A stretch of DNA of 7,761 bases, from the NCBI GenBank assembly GCA_900554845.1, contig USIY01000096.1, forward strand, positions 1-7,761. Reading direction: 5' to 3'. This document shows positions 1 to 5,428 of the stretch, piece after piece. The position numbers and the translations under genes are program-made. The notes beneath the pieces are model-generated. The model saw nothing but the letters and a program-made list of their open reading frames with translations, was not told the DNA's origin and ran no database searches. Position 1 is the first letter of the stretch, and each line of letters opens with the position of its first letter. The DNA comes from an uncultured Bacteroidales bacterium (lineage in GTDB: Bacteria > Bacteroidota > Bacteroidia > Bacteroidales > Muribaculaceae).

Positions 1-37
1 TTTGAAAGGTGTCAGTGGCTGCACCGTCACGTTTTGA

Positions 38-232
38 CAGCAGCAGTTCGGGCTTACGCAAGTTGATCTGTCCCAGAAATCCGGGGTTGGTCTGCGCTTT
101 GTGCGCGAACTTGAACAAGGGAATAAAACTCTCCGTCTTGACAAAGTGAATCAAGTTTTTTCAATGTCCGGATCCCAGATGGCTCCGGCAAAAATGGAAA
201 GAGAAGCATTAGATAAGGATAAGTTTGAGTAA
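38..232 (+). pseudogene. HipB-like XRE-family HTH regulator, 3' remnant
   Basis: The reading frame ending at 230-232 translates to an HTH segment with GLTQVDLSQKSGVGLRFVRE and ELEQGNKTLRLDKVNQV, the typical second half of HipB-type antitoxins (helix-turn-helix, then the RxDKVNQVL stretch), followed by a short charged tail ending DKDKFE. An in-frame TGA at 35-37 lies just before the HTH, and no plausible start codon occurs between it and the conserved core, so the N-terminus is lost either by nonsense mutation (CGA to TGA would do it) or by a frameshift. HipB proteins repress their own operon and neutralise HipA kinases; no HipA-like gene follows here. The family reading is fairly safe. Whether the gene is truly broken is less certain, because the window edge cuts off what lies upstream. 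Confidence 0.65.
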
Positions 233-237
233 AGGAT

Positions 238-429
238 ATGGAAATCAAAAACAATAAGAAAGTAATCATAACAGGCAAAAAGATCTGTCTGGTAGCTGGG
301 ATACTGTCAGGAATCTGCGGAGTCTATTGGCTGGTCAAGGCATTGTTTTACGATGACACCAACCTTCCGGCAATCTTGTCAAGCATTGCCATGGCTCTGT
401 TTCTCATTCTTTTTGCTCAGAAACGTTAA
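238..429 (+). CDS. Small two-helix membrane protein, unknown function
   Basis: A 63-aa ORF that I do not recognise. It has a lysine-rich cytoplasm-like start (MEIKNNKK), a hydrophobic segment at about residues 16-38 with small residues (GILSGICGVYWLV), a short polar loop with DD at 39-40, and a second hydrophobic segment at about 43-60, ending QKR. It is therefore probably an inner-membrane hairpin protein. It starts 5 nt after the stop of the HipB-like remnant and ends 1 nt before the ATG of the HD-domain remnant, so the three were laid out like an operon. An AAAGG sequence lies 3 nt before the ATG, too close to be a normal ribosome site. The short length and the decayed neighbours leave open that it is no longer functional. 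Confidence 0.5.
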   Translation: MEIKNNKKVIITGKKICLVAGILSGICGVYWLVKALFYDDTNLPAILSSIAMALFLILFAQKR

Positions 430-430
430 T

Positions 431-625
431 ATGGAGAAAATAAAGTCGTTTTCTCCGGAAATCATCGACTATGTTGAGAGGGAGATTATTCCCCGCTACT
501 ACTCCTTTGACAAAGCGCATCAGGAGAATCATGTGCGAATGATGATTGAACATACAGAATACGGGACGAGTGAATTCATTCATATTGCCAGCTTGAATAT
601 TTATCGTTACCTTTGTCTAAGGTAA
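431..625 (+). pseudogene. HD-domain phosphohydrolase, 5' fragment
   Basis: The ATG at 431 opens a 64-aa frame whose first ~40 residues match the start of small HD-domain phosphohydrolases: SPEIIDYVEREIIPRY, then SFDKAHQENHVRMMIE, where H34 corresponds to the first metal-ligand histidine of the HD fold. After residue 40 the resemblance stops and the frame runs through unrelated sequence (EHTEYGTSEF...) to a stop at 623-625. The His-Asp pair and all later helices of a ~170-residue HD domain are missing, so this cannot be an active enzyme. The junction falls at about 550-555, and the tail overlaps the promoter of the FKBP gene (585-615), which suggests that a deletion or recombination joined the fragment to the FKBP locus. 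The family call is from pattern memory. Confidence 0.6.
585..615 (+). promoter_or_regulatory. Bacteroidetes-type promoter of the FKBP gene
   Basis: TTG at 585-587, a 20-nt spacer, and TACCTTTG at 608-615 match the Bacteroidetes consensus (-33 TTG, -7 TAnnTTTG) exactly. The expected start is near 621, giving a leader of about 58 nt to the ATG at 679. The -7 box sits inside a 7-bp inverted repeat (607-613 with 619-625), and a second inverted repeat, TTCTCA/TGAGAA around CGTA (631-646), follows in the leader. Either could be an operator. Confidence 0.65.
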
Positions 626-678
626 ACATATTCTCACGTATGAGAACATTGTCCATACCACATAGATTTAGACACATT

Positions 679-1077
679 ATGAACAAGAAGGAATACTCGC
701 AGGCCAACAAGGCGTGGCTGGAAGCCATGGCTAAGAAAGATGGCGTCAAGCCGCTTCCCAAAGGGATATATTACAAAGTGATCAACTCCGGCAGGAATGA
801 CGGGAAGCATCCCTCGGAGCGGAGTGTCGTCACAGCTCATTACACAGGTCGCACCATCGACGGCAAGGAATTCGACAGCAGCCGCGGAGGTGTGCCCGTG
901 GCTTTCCGGCTCAACGAACTGATCGAAGGCTGGATCATCGCCTTGCAGCACATGTGCGTGGGCGATAAATGGGAAATATCCATCCCTGCCGAACTGGGCT
1001 ATGGCAAATACTCCCAGCCCGGCATCCCGGCACATTCCACCCTCATCTTCGAGCTCGAGCTGTGCTCCATGGCATAA
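679..1077 (+). CDS. FKBP-type peptidyl-prolyl cis-trans isomerase
   Basis: A single-domain FKBP rotamase of 132 aa, which catalyses cis-trans isomerisation of Xaa-Pro bonds and assists protein folding. No signal peptide is seen, so it probably acts in the cytoplasm. Family landmarks appear in order: VTAHYTGRTIDGKEFDSS (residues 51-68, with the pocket Tyr55 and the Phe65-Asp66 pair), LIEGWIIALQ (81-90, with the floor tryptophan W85), VGDKWEISIP, AELGYGKYSQ (Y108) and IPAHSTLIFELEL (F124). The N-terminal ~25 residues are a helical extension. I chose ATG 679 because FKBP-like sequence begins shortly after it and it lies downstream of the promoter at 585-615; the longer frame from 613 would start on the promoter. 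The gene appears intact among broken neighbours. Confidence 0.9.
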   Translation: MNKKEYSQANKAWLEAMAKKDGVKPLPKGIYYKVINSGRNDGKHPSERSVVTAHYTGRTIDGKEFDSSRGGVPVAFRLNELIEGWIIALQHMCVGDKWEISIPAELGYGKYSQPGIPAHSTLIFELELCSMA

Positions 1078-1082
1078 TGATT

Positions 1083-1110
1083 ATTATCCACACTGTCCCG
1101 TTTGGATAAT
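1083..1110 (+). terminator. Possible hairpin terminator after the FKBP gene
   Basis: ATTATCCA (1083-1090) and TGGATAAT (1103-1110) form a perfect 8-bp stem with a 12-nt loop, starting 5 nt after the FKBP stop. The stem is AT-rich and no clear U-run follows, so it is a weak intrinsic terminator at best. Its right arm overlaps the -33 TTG (1102-1104) of the next promoter, so it could instead be an operator. Confidence 0.4.
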
Positions 1111-1132
1111 TCATTGAAAATCGCTATCTTTG
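1102..1132 (+). promoter_or_regulatory. Bacteroidetes-type promoter before the VbhA-like remnant
   Basis: TTG at 1102-1104, a 20-nt spacer, and TATCTTTG at 1125-1132 match TTG-N20-TAnnTTTG with no mismatch. The predicted start, about 1138-1140, is only 2-4 nt before the ATG at 1142, so the transcript would be nearly leaderless. The gene behind it is broken. The promoter may now serve the alcohol dehydrogenase, which has no equally good box directly upstream. Confidence 0.65.
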
Positions 1133-1141
1133 AATAAATTT

Positions 1142-1368
1142 ATGACCGAATTTGATGAATACATAGACCACGGTGAGCCGGCACAGAAGGAGAGGCTGAT
1201 GTGTGGCAAACGGCAATCGGCCTTCATGTTGTGGATGGGCTGAAAGTTCCAGATTATCTGCTTGATACTGCGCTTCTACAATCTGATGCTATAATTAGCA
1301 TTGGATATCGCGTGAACAGCACCCGTGCCACGCATTTTAAGCAGGGAGAACTAAATAAAAGGATTTGA
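1142..1368 (+). pseudogene. VbhA-type antitoxin (Fic-associated), frameshifted remnant
   Basis: Two frames together give one recognisable protein. From ATG 1142 the frame reads MTEFDEYIDHGEPAQKERL and stops at 1241-1243. In the adjacent frame, from about 1201, it reads WQTAIGLHVVDGLKVPDYLL and on to DTA, the conserved core of small Fic-partner antitoxins of the VbhA type, which normally reads as one continuous ~60-aa domain. The shift lies at about 1185-1203. After DTA the expected IEGDITIDEA-like segment is absent; unrelated sequence runs to a TGA at 1366-1368, one base before the dehydrogenase ATG. VbhA antitoxins block AMPylation by the Fic toxin; no Fic gene remains nearby. The call rests on recalled family patterns. 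A sequencing indel could explain the shift but not the missing end. Confidence 0.6.
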
Positions 1369-1369
1369 G

Positions 1370-2395
1370 ATGAAAGCATTGACATATACCGCTCCGGGAC
1401 GGTTTGAACTGATCGAAAAACCGAAGCCGGAAATTTTGAGTCCCAAGGATGCCGTGGTGAGGATTACTCTTTCGAGCATCTGTTCGTCGGACCTTCATAT
1501 TCTGCATGGTGCTGTGCCTCAGGCAGAGGTCGGTATCACCGTGGGGCATGAACTGGTGGGTGTCGTTGAGGCTGTAGGTTCGGAAGTCTCCAAGGTCAAG
1601 CCGGGCGACAGGGTCGCGGTGAATGTCGAGACATTCTGCGGCGAGTGCTTCTATTGCAAACGGGGATACGTGAACAACTGCACCTCAGGGGGCTGGATGT
1701 TGGGATGCCGCATAGACGGCGGTCAGGCGGAATATGTCCGCGTTCCCTACGCCGACAATGGTCTGACTCCGATTCCCGACAACGTCAGCGACGAGCAGGC
1801 TCTGTTTGTCGGTGACATACTTGCTACCGGTTATTGGGGAGCCAAGATTTCGGAGATTTCCGAGGAAGATACTGTGCTGATTATCGGAGCCGGTCCTACA
1901 GGGTTATGCACGTTGGAATGTGTACAGCTGTATAATCCTCGCCAGATTGTGGTTTGCGAGGCCGCCGAGAGCCGCCGCGAATTCGTGCGGAAGCATGATA
2001 TCAATGTAGTCGAGCCTACAAAATGCCTTGAAGTCCTTAAGTCATTGACAGAGGGTCGTGGTGCCGACCGCGTCATTGAAGTTGCCGGAGGCGAGGATAC
2101 TTTTGAACTCGCATGGCGTTGTGCCCGTCCCAATGCCGTCGTCACGATTGTCGCACTATACGAAAAGGAACAGATATTGCCCTTGCCGTGGATGTATGGC
2201 AAGAACCTGACGTTTAAGACAGGCGGCGTCGATGCCTGCGACTGCGACAAAATCATGCACCTGATTTCCGAAGGCAAGATTGACACTACCCACTTGATAA
2301 CACACCGCTACCCCCTCAGCCACATCCAGGACGCCTACATACTCTTTGCCAACCACGCCGACGGCGTCATCAAAACCGCCATCCATCCGGGTTAA
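1370..2395 (+). CDS. Zinc-dependent alcohol dehydrogenase (MDR family)
   Basis: A full-length 341-aa medium-chain dehydrogenase that should oxidise an alcohol, or reduce the aldehyde or ketone, with NAD(H); the substrate cannot be told. Catalytic zinc ligands are visible as C38 (ICSSDLH), H60-E61 (VGHELVG) and D149 (GDILATGYW). The structural zinc site is C90, C93, C96 and C104 (FCGECFYCKRGYVNNC). The Rossmann motif GAGPTG is at 173-178, and an acidic residue at the end of the second strand (E197, VVCEA) favours NAD over NADP. The C-terminal part carries a KNLTFKTGGVD strand and a final HADGVIKTAI, as in the threonine/secondary alcohol dehydrogenase branch. Codon choice is GC-richer than in the minus-strand genes. 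The ATG at 1370 has AAAGG about 10 nt upstream and lies 1 nt after the VbhA-like remnant. Transcription probably comes from the promoter at 1102-1132. Confidence 0.9.
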   Translation: MKALTYTAPGRFELIEKPKPEILSPKDAVVRITLSSICSSDLHILHGAVPQAEVGITVGHELVGVVEAVGSEVSKVKPGDRVAVNVETFCGECFYCKRGYVNNCTSGGWMLGCRIDGGQAEYVRVPYADNGLTPIPDNVSDEQALFVGDILATGYWGAKISEISEEDTVLIIGAGPTGLCTLECVQLYNPRQIVVCEAAESRREFVRKHDINVVEPTKCLEVLKSLTEGRGADRVIEVAGGEDTFELAWRCARPNAVVTIVALYEKEQILPLPWMYGKNLTFKTGGVDACDCDKIMHLISEGKIDTTHLITHRYPLSHIQDAYILFANHADGVIKTAIHPG

Positions 2396-2418
2396 GTACA
2401 CTTAATGTAGAAAATTCA

Positions 2419-2448
2419 ACGGCATCTCGTTTGCTAAAAAGACGCCGT
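2419..2448 (-). terminator. Hairpin terminator between convergent genes
   Basis: Arms at 2419-2427 and 2440-2448 pair over 9 bp with a 12-nt loop. Read on the minus strand the only irregular pair is a G-U wobble; on the plus strand it is an A-C mismatch. On the minus strand the hairpin is followed by TTGAATTTTCTAC, a modest U-rich tail; on the plus strand by AAGAAGGTAAATAC. It therefore mainly ends the phosphoesterase row (stop at 2464) and may also stop read-through from the dehydrogenase. Confidence 0.55.
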
Positions 2449-2463
2449 CAAGAAGGTAAATAC

Positions 2464-3045
2464 TTAGTTCGATTCAATCTGCCTTTGAATCTTGGCGCGG
2501 ACCTCATCGAAAGACAGAGGCATGAAATTATTGTTATCTACACCTACATCAAGCTGTGTCGGGAAGAGGTACTGAAGACGTCCGGCGTCAATCCCGGTAT
2601 TTGAAGGACGGGTATGCACATGACCGAACAGTTGCCACACGTCGTTATGATAGCCTCCTTCAAAGCACAGATAAGGGAAGTGGTTCAAGTAGATTTTCTC
2701 CTTTCCGACCTGAATGCACATCGACATTGCAACGTACTCAAACCTGTCTATGAATCCTTGTCGGATATTCTTGAGGTCATGATTACCAAGAACGAGATAG
2801 ATTCTGCCATTTAGACGGTTGAGAATCTTATTCCACTCTTCAGCTCCACCGAGACAAAAGTCTCCGAGATGGAAGATTACATCATCAGGCCCAACCACTC
2901 TGTTCCAGTTTGTGATAATGGTTTCGTTCATCTGATCAATCGTCTTGAACGGGCGATTGCAATATTGCAGTATATTGGTGTGATTGAAATGGGTGTCGGA
3001 AGTGAAAAACAACCGATTACCGTCAAACTTGAAGTTCATTGTCAT
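2464..3045 (-). CDS. Metallophosphoesterase, COG4186-like (third of the cluster)
   Basis: A 193-aa calcineurin-like phosphoesterase with the complete two-metal motif set: SDTHFNH (D17, H19), LGDF (G61-D62), LGNHD (87-90), NHFP (H122) and GHVH (141-144), followed by QLDVGVDNNNFMPLSFDEV, a C-terminal pattern typical of the compact COG4186-like subfamily. It should hydrolyse a phosphomono- or phosphodiester; the natural substrate of this group is unclear. It differs clearly in sequence and length from the two MKIQY-type enzymes in the same cluster. The start at 3045 overlaps the end of the preceding phosphoesterase gene by 23 nt. A second ATG two codons on (3039, MNFKFDGNRL) is equally likely and leaves a 17-nt overlap. 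The overlap implies co-transcription and perhaps translational coupling. Confidence 0.85.
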   Translation of the reverse strand: MTMNFKFDGNRLFFTSDTHFNHTNILQYCNRPFKTIDQMNETIITNWNRVVGPDDVIFHLGDFCLGGAEEWNKILNRLNGRIYLVLGNHDLKNIRQGFIDRFEYVAMSMCIQVGKEKIYLNHFPYLCFEGGYHNDVWQLFGHVHTRPSNTGIDAGRLQYLFPTQLDVGVDNNNFMPLSFDEVRAKIQRQIESN

Positions 3046-3808
3046 TTATTTCTATTACGGCATCCCGGCGGAAATCAGCCTGTTCACCATGAAAGGTGTA
3101 ACCAAGCTGATTGCAGATGCACCGGGTATTGCCGATGGTTTTGTTTATGTTTCGATGCGAATGGCCGTATATCCAGTATTCGATGCGGCTGCTGGCGATA
3201 AAGTCGCCAAGTTCGGATGTAAACGCTCCGTTTATCGGGCTACCCTTGAACTCGTCGGCCATAAGCTCGAACGACGGCACATGGTGAGAGGCGACGATAA
3301 TGTGCTTTGCGTTACTCAGCTCCACACTTCTCTCGATGAACTCACGGCAACGCTCATGCTCCTGATTGAAACGCTGTGCCGACAGCCGGAACTGTCCGTT
3401 ACGTATGCGATGGAAGTCGGTCACTCCGCGTTCGGTCTGATACTCATCCCATGGATGAATCATCGCCCAAAGAGTCGATGCTATGAGGTCGATGCTCGGA
3501 GCCAACGGAATCACGCAGTTATAGCACGCCTTGACGTTGGGCCGAATATCGAGTTGCCAGCCTTCGTGAAGGGCGTTAATGTCGAAGCTCTTGTAAAGCT
3601 CATGGTTGCCGGGGATGACGATAGTCTGTCTAAACGACTCGGCGCACCAGTCCCAGAAGGGATGATGCGTGTAGTTGTCATCACCGAGATAGCCGATGTC
3701 TCCGGCTAATATCAGAACATCGCCGACTGCTACCAGCGGATTCTCTTTCAGCCAACGGCTGTTTTCATGGAACTCCAGATGGAGGTCAGATGCGTATTGT
3801 ATTTTCAT
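3023..3808 (-). CDS. Metallophosphoesterase, MKIQY type (copy 1)
   Basis: A 261-aa calcineurin-like phosphoesterase. Metal-binding motifs: SDLHLEF (D8, H10), AGDIG (G36-D37), PGNHE (67-70), ASHHVPS (H175-H176) and YGHSH (215-218). All ligands are present, so it should be active on a phosphoester; the substrate is unknown. It is a clear paralogue of the gene at 5426-6187: by eye about half of the residues are identical, including MKIQY, ENPL/SLPL followed by VGD, the SEL/TEL-G segment and YGHSH. The ATG at 3808 lies 20 nt after the stop of the 376-aa gene and is preceded by AAGGAAAT, one of the better ribosome sites here. Its end overlaps the third phosphoesterase gene. The extra C-terminal NDNELQV compared with the other copy lies within that overlap. 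Confidence 0.88.
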   Translation of the reverse strand: MKIQYASDLHLEFHENSRWLKENPLVAVGDVLILAGDIGYLGDDNYTHHPFWDWCAESFRQTIVIPGNHELYKSFDINALHEGWQLDIRPNVKACYNCVIPLAPSIDLIASTLWAMIHPWDEYQTERGVTDFHRIRNGQFRLSAQRFNQEHERCREFIERSVELSNAKHIIVASHHVPSFELMADEFKGSPINGAFTSELGDFIASSRIEYWIYGHSHRNINKTIGNTRCICNQLGYTFHGEQADFRRDAVIEINDNELQV

Positions 3809-3828
3809 ATTTCCTTATTGTTAAGTTA

Positions 3829-4959
3829 TTAAGCAAGAGGACTTACCTTCTCAAGCTTATTCCATTTTGTGTTTGCGATTATTTTCTTGATGACTTTCTT
3901 GTCTACTTCGTAAGCATAAGGGAGTTTCATCTGGCTACCAATATCATCGCCCTGCATATATCGGTACGCATAAGGGGTAATCTCAACGTAGTCAGTCTCC
4001 TTCAAGATTCCGAGTACATGATCTACTTCTCCCAATTCAACCGAGATTCCGGCATCAGACAATCCTACGACAGTCCGGAAGCAATCATCAAGATTCCAAT
4101 AACTACCGGTGCCGACATAAAAATGCCATTGGCCATCGGTATATGTTGGGTACAAGTGAACTCTCGCATACACTACATCAAATCCGTGATAAGGTGAGAC
4201 ATCGTTCTTCCATCTTCTGAAATCATCCTCAGAATCAAGATTATACTCCTTAATCTCATATCCTTTACTTGAATGCCGGAAGACTTCAATATCATTTCCC
4301 GACATCTTGCCATATACAGCTTCATATGCTATGCGCCAATAGTGCATATAGCATCTGAGAGTCATCTCGGGAAACTGCGTAGGCTCGAACTGATTCTCGT
4401 ACAGGTTGATTACCCGAGGTATATCTATCCCATCATAGCGATTGTCAGGAATCAAAGAGTTCAGGATAGACCTCTTTATCAACCCTTCTCTCCGGTAGTA
4501 ACTCAAATATTTCTCAACATACGAATTATATTGTTCGAACGCAGACAAGATATTGTCAACGAGTCCTACAACATACTTCTCGACTTTTGAGAATATTCCA
4601 ACGAGTTCATCCTCATAGAAACAATGGTGGGAATTACAATCTTCCTTGTCACAGAATACATGATGATCATAAGTATCTCCGGTGATATAGAGATAATGAC
4701 GTTCCTTATAGGTTGATACCGACAATCTATACCACTCCCACCTCTTGCCCTTGACTTCAAACCAAAGACTTCTCCTCTCGTCATCGCCCATAGGAGCCAG
4801 ACGACTCATCGATCCATGTATGCTGCGTATGATATCAGCACTCTTCCCCGAAACAACGGTCACATCAAGACCGCGACTGTCGGGGAGGGTTAGAATGTCT
4901 GACTGAGTCAGAGCATTCTGGCGATATAATTTCTTTTGATCATTAAATCTCATTTTCAT
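3829..4959 (-). CDS. Unrecognised 376-aa protein with a Cys/His cluster
   Basis: I do not recognise a family. The protein is soluble-looking: no signal peptide or membrane segment, rich in Tyr, Asp, Glu and Arg. Visible traits: a W/Y-rich strand region at 64-92 (LWFEVKGKRWEWYRLSV, then HYLYITGD); a Cys/His cluster at 99-113 (H99, H100, C103, C108, H111, H112, C113) that could bind a metal ion; a probably helical stretch at 115-170 (VEKYVVGLVDNILSAFEQYN); a middle part with YMHYWRIAYEAVYGKMSG (204-221); and an aromatic strand region at 255-290 (YARVHLYPTYTDGQWHFYVG). Two starts are possible, M1 (4959) or M3 (4953). The gene is first in a tight row with two phosphoesterases, 20 nt before copy 1, so the products probably work together. 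No TAnnTTTG promoter is seen in the 89 nt up to the terminator at 5049-5091. Confidence 0.75.
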   Translation of the reverse strand: MKMRFNDQKKLYRQNALTQSDILTLPDSRGLDVTVVSGKSADIIRSIHGSMSRLAPMGDDERRSLWFEVKGKRWEWYRLSVSTYKERHYLYITGDTYDHHVFCDKEDCNSHHCFYEDELVGIFSKVEKYVVGLVDNILSAFEQYNSYVEKYLSYYRREGLIKRSILNSLIPDNRYDGIDIPRVINLYENQFEPTQFPEMTLRCYMHYWRIAYEAVYGKMSGNDIEVFRHSSKGYEIKEYNLDSEDDFRRWKNDVSPYHGFDVVYARVHLYPTYTDGQWHFYVGTGSYWNLDDCFRTVVGLSDAGISVELGEVDHVLGILKETDYVEITPYAYRYMQGDDIGSQMKLPYAYEVDKKVIKKIIANTKWNKLEKVSPLA

Positions 4960-4995
4960 TTGAGTTATGCGTCATGCGGCGCGGTTATTGAAATG

Positions 4996-5044
4996 TGTGT
5001 CCGCAGCTAATCGCGATGGAGAAGGTCATATCGATGGGGACACA
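4996..5044 (-). other. Inverted repeat in the leader of the 376-aa gene
   Basis: TGTGTCC (4996-5002) and GGACACA (5038-5044) form a 7-bp stem enclosing 35 nt, between the intrinsic terminator and the start at 4959. It could shape the mRNA leader if RNA polymerase reads through the terminator. I see no ORF or promoter consensus in this stretch. Confidence 0.3.
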
Positions 5045-5091
5045 AAAAAACGACTGTCGGGAAGCTTGGTAAGGACTTTCCGACAGTCGTT
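5043..5091 (-). terminator. Strong intrinsic terminator / possible attenuator
   Basis: Arms AACGACTGTCGG (5049-5060) and CCGACAGTCGTT (5080-5091) form a perfect 12-bp GC-containing stem. On the minus strand it is followed directly by a run of at least seven Ts (complement of 5044-5050), the textbook form of a rho-independent terminator. It lies 27 nt after the stop of the 52-aa ORF and about 84 nt before the 376-aa gene. It either ends a monocistronic small transcript or works as an attenuator for the phosphoesterase row. Confidence 0.85.
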
Positions 5092-5100
5092 ATATCTCAG

Positions 5101-5120
5101 TAGTCTGTATTTGTAGACTA
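5101..5120 (-). other. Small hairpin at the stop codon of the 52-aa ORF
   Basis: TAGTCT (5101-5106) and AGACTA (5115-5120) form a 6-bp stem with an 8-nt loop; the TAG stop of the small ORF (5118-5120) is part of it. With the terminator 9 nt further on it makes a two-hairpin 3' end, so a ribosome ending translation would sit on the first hairpin. Confidence 0.4.
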
Positions 5121-5276
5121 ACTTATGTCAGTTGGGTTACTGAAACGAACCGGTCGGACAGCGCCGCAATAGGATGTGCATGTTGTTGACAGCATAAGCA
5201 CACATGCATTGCCTTCAAAGCCTTTTAAGCTCTGAATACGTTTGCTAATTAGTATGTTGCAATGCTGTCTTGCCAT
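5118..5276 (-). CDS. Small 52-aa cysteine-containing peptide ORF
   Basis: The ORF begins MARQHCNILISKRIQSLKGF and ends VRFSNPTDIS, with four cysteines (C6, C25, C33, C37) and a compact C-terminal segment TTCTSYCGAVRPVR. I do not recognise a family. A longer start at 5318 would overlap the promoter, so ATG 5276, about 15 nt after the predicted transcript start, is preferred. It is framed by a perfect Bacteroidetes promoter (5298-5329) and a strong terminator (5043-5091), which makes this a dedicated short transcription unit of about 250 nt. It could be a real small protein (a regulatory or modified peptide), a leader peptide governing the downstream phosphoesterase row, or a chance frame inside a small RNA. 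No modification enzyme or exporter is nearby. Confidence 0.45.
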   Translation of the reverse strand: MARQHCNILISKRIQSLKGFEGNACVLMLSTTCTSYCGAVRPVRFSNPTDIS

Positions 5277-5297
5277 TTGTTTCAGATTTTGTGGCCG

Positions 5298-5329
5298 CAA
5301 AGTTAATACTTTTTTCACAAATCCACCAA
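5298..5329 (-). promoter_or_regulatory. Bacteroidetes-type promoter of the 52-aa ORF unit
   Basis: On the minus strand, TTG (complement of 5327-5329), a 21-nt spacer and TAACTTTG (complement of 5298-5305) match the consensus without mismatch. The predicted start is near 5291, about 15 nt before the ATG at 5276. It is the nearest visible promoter for the 376-aa gene and the two phosphoesterases behind it. Confidence 0.65.
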
Positions 5330-5353
5330 ATAAATTTTTACGAGGGAATAAAA

Positions 5354-5428
5354 AGTCTAATATATCATACCAAAACTTTCAGAACATGAATGATGAGTGG
5401 GAAAACACAAAAATAGTCCAATATATCA
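5354..5428 (-). repeat. Imperfect 14-bp direct repeat flanking the 3' end of phosphoesterase copy 2
   Basis: Plus-strand AGTCTAATATATCA (5354-5367) and AGTCCAATATATCA (5415-5428) differ at one base and are 61 bp apart. On the minus strand both are followed by T-rich sequence. The right copy contains the TGA stop of the phosphoesterase gene (5426-5428). The pair may be a relic of a local duplication or deletion, or weak terminator-like elements. No other clear signal is seen between this gene's stop and the promoter at 5298-5329. Confidence 0.5.

Noticed and set aside
54..278. A 74-aa minus-strand frame at the left edge
   Set aside because: The plus strand here carries a clear HipB-like HTH core; the antisense frame has no independent support.
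634..1035. A 133-aa minus-strand frame opposite the FKBP gene
   Set aside because: The plus-strand frame carries the full FKBP motif series; the antisense frame is a by-product of its codon composition.
1831..2286. A 151-aa minus-strand frame inside the alcohol dehydrogenase gene
   Set aside because: It lies fully within a 341-aa dehydrogenase with complete zinc and NAD motifs.
2984..3709. A 241-aa plus-strand frame opposite phosphoesterase copy 1
   Set aside because: It is antisense to a gene with all expected metal-binding motifs, and its own translation shows no family pattern.
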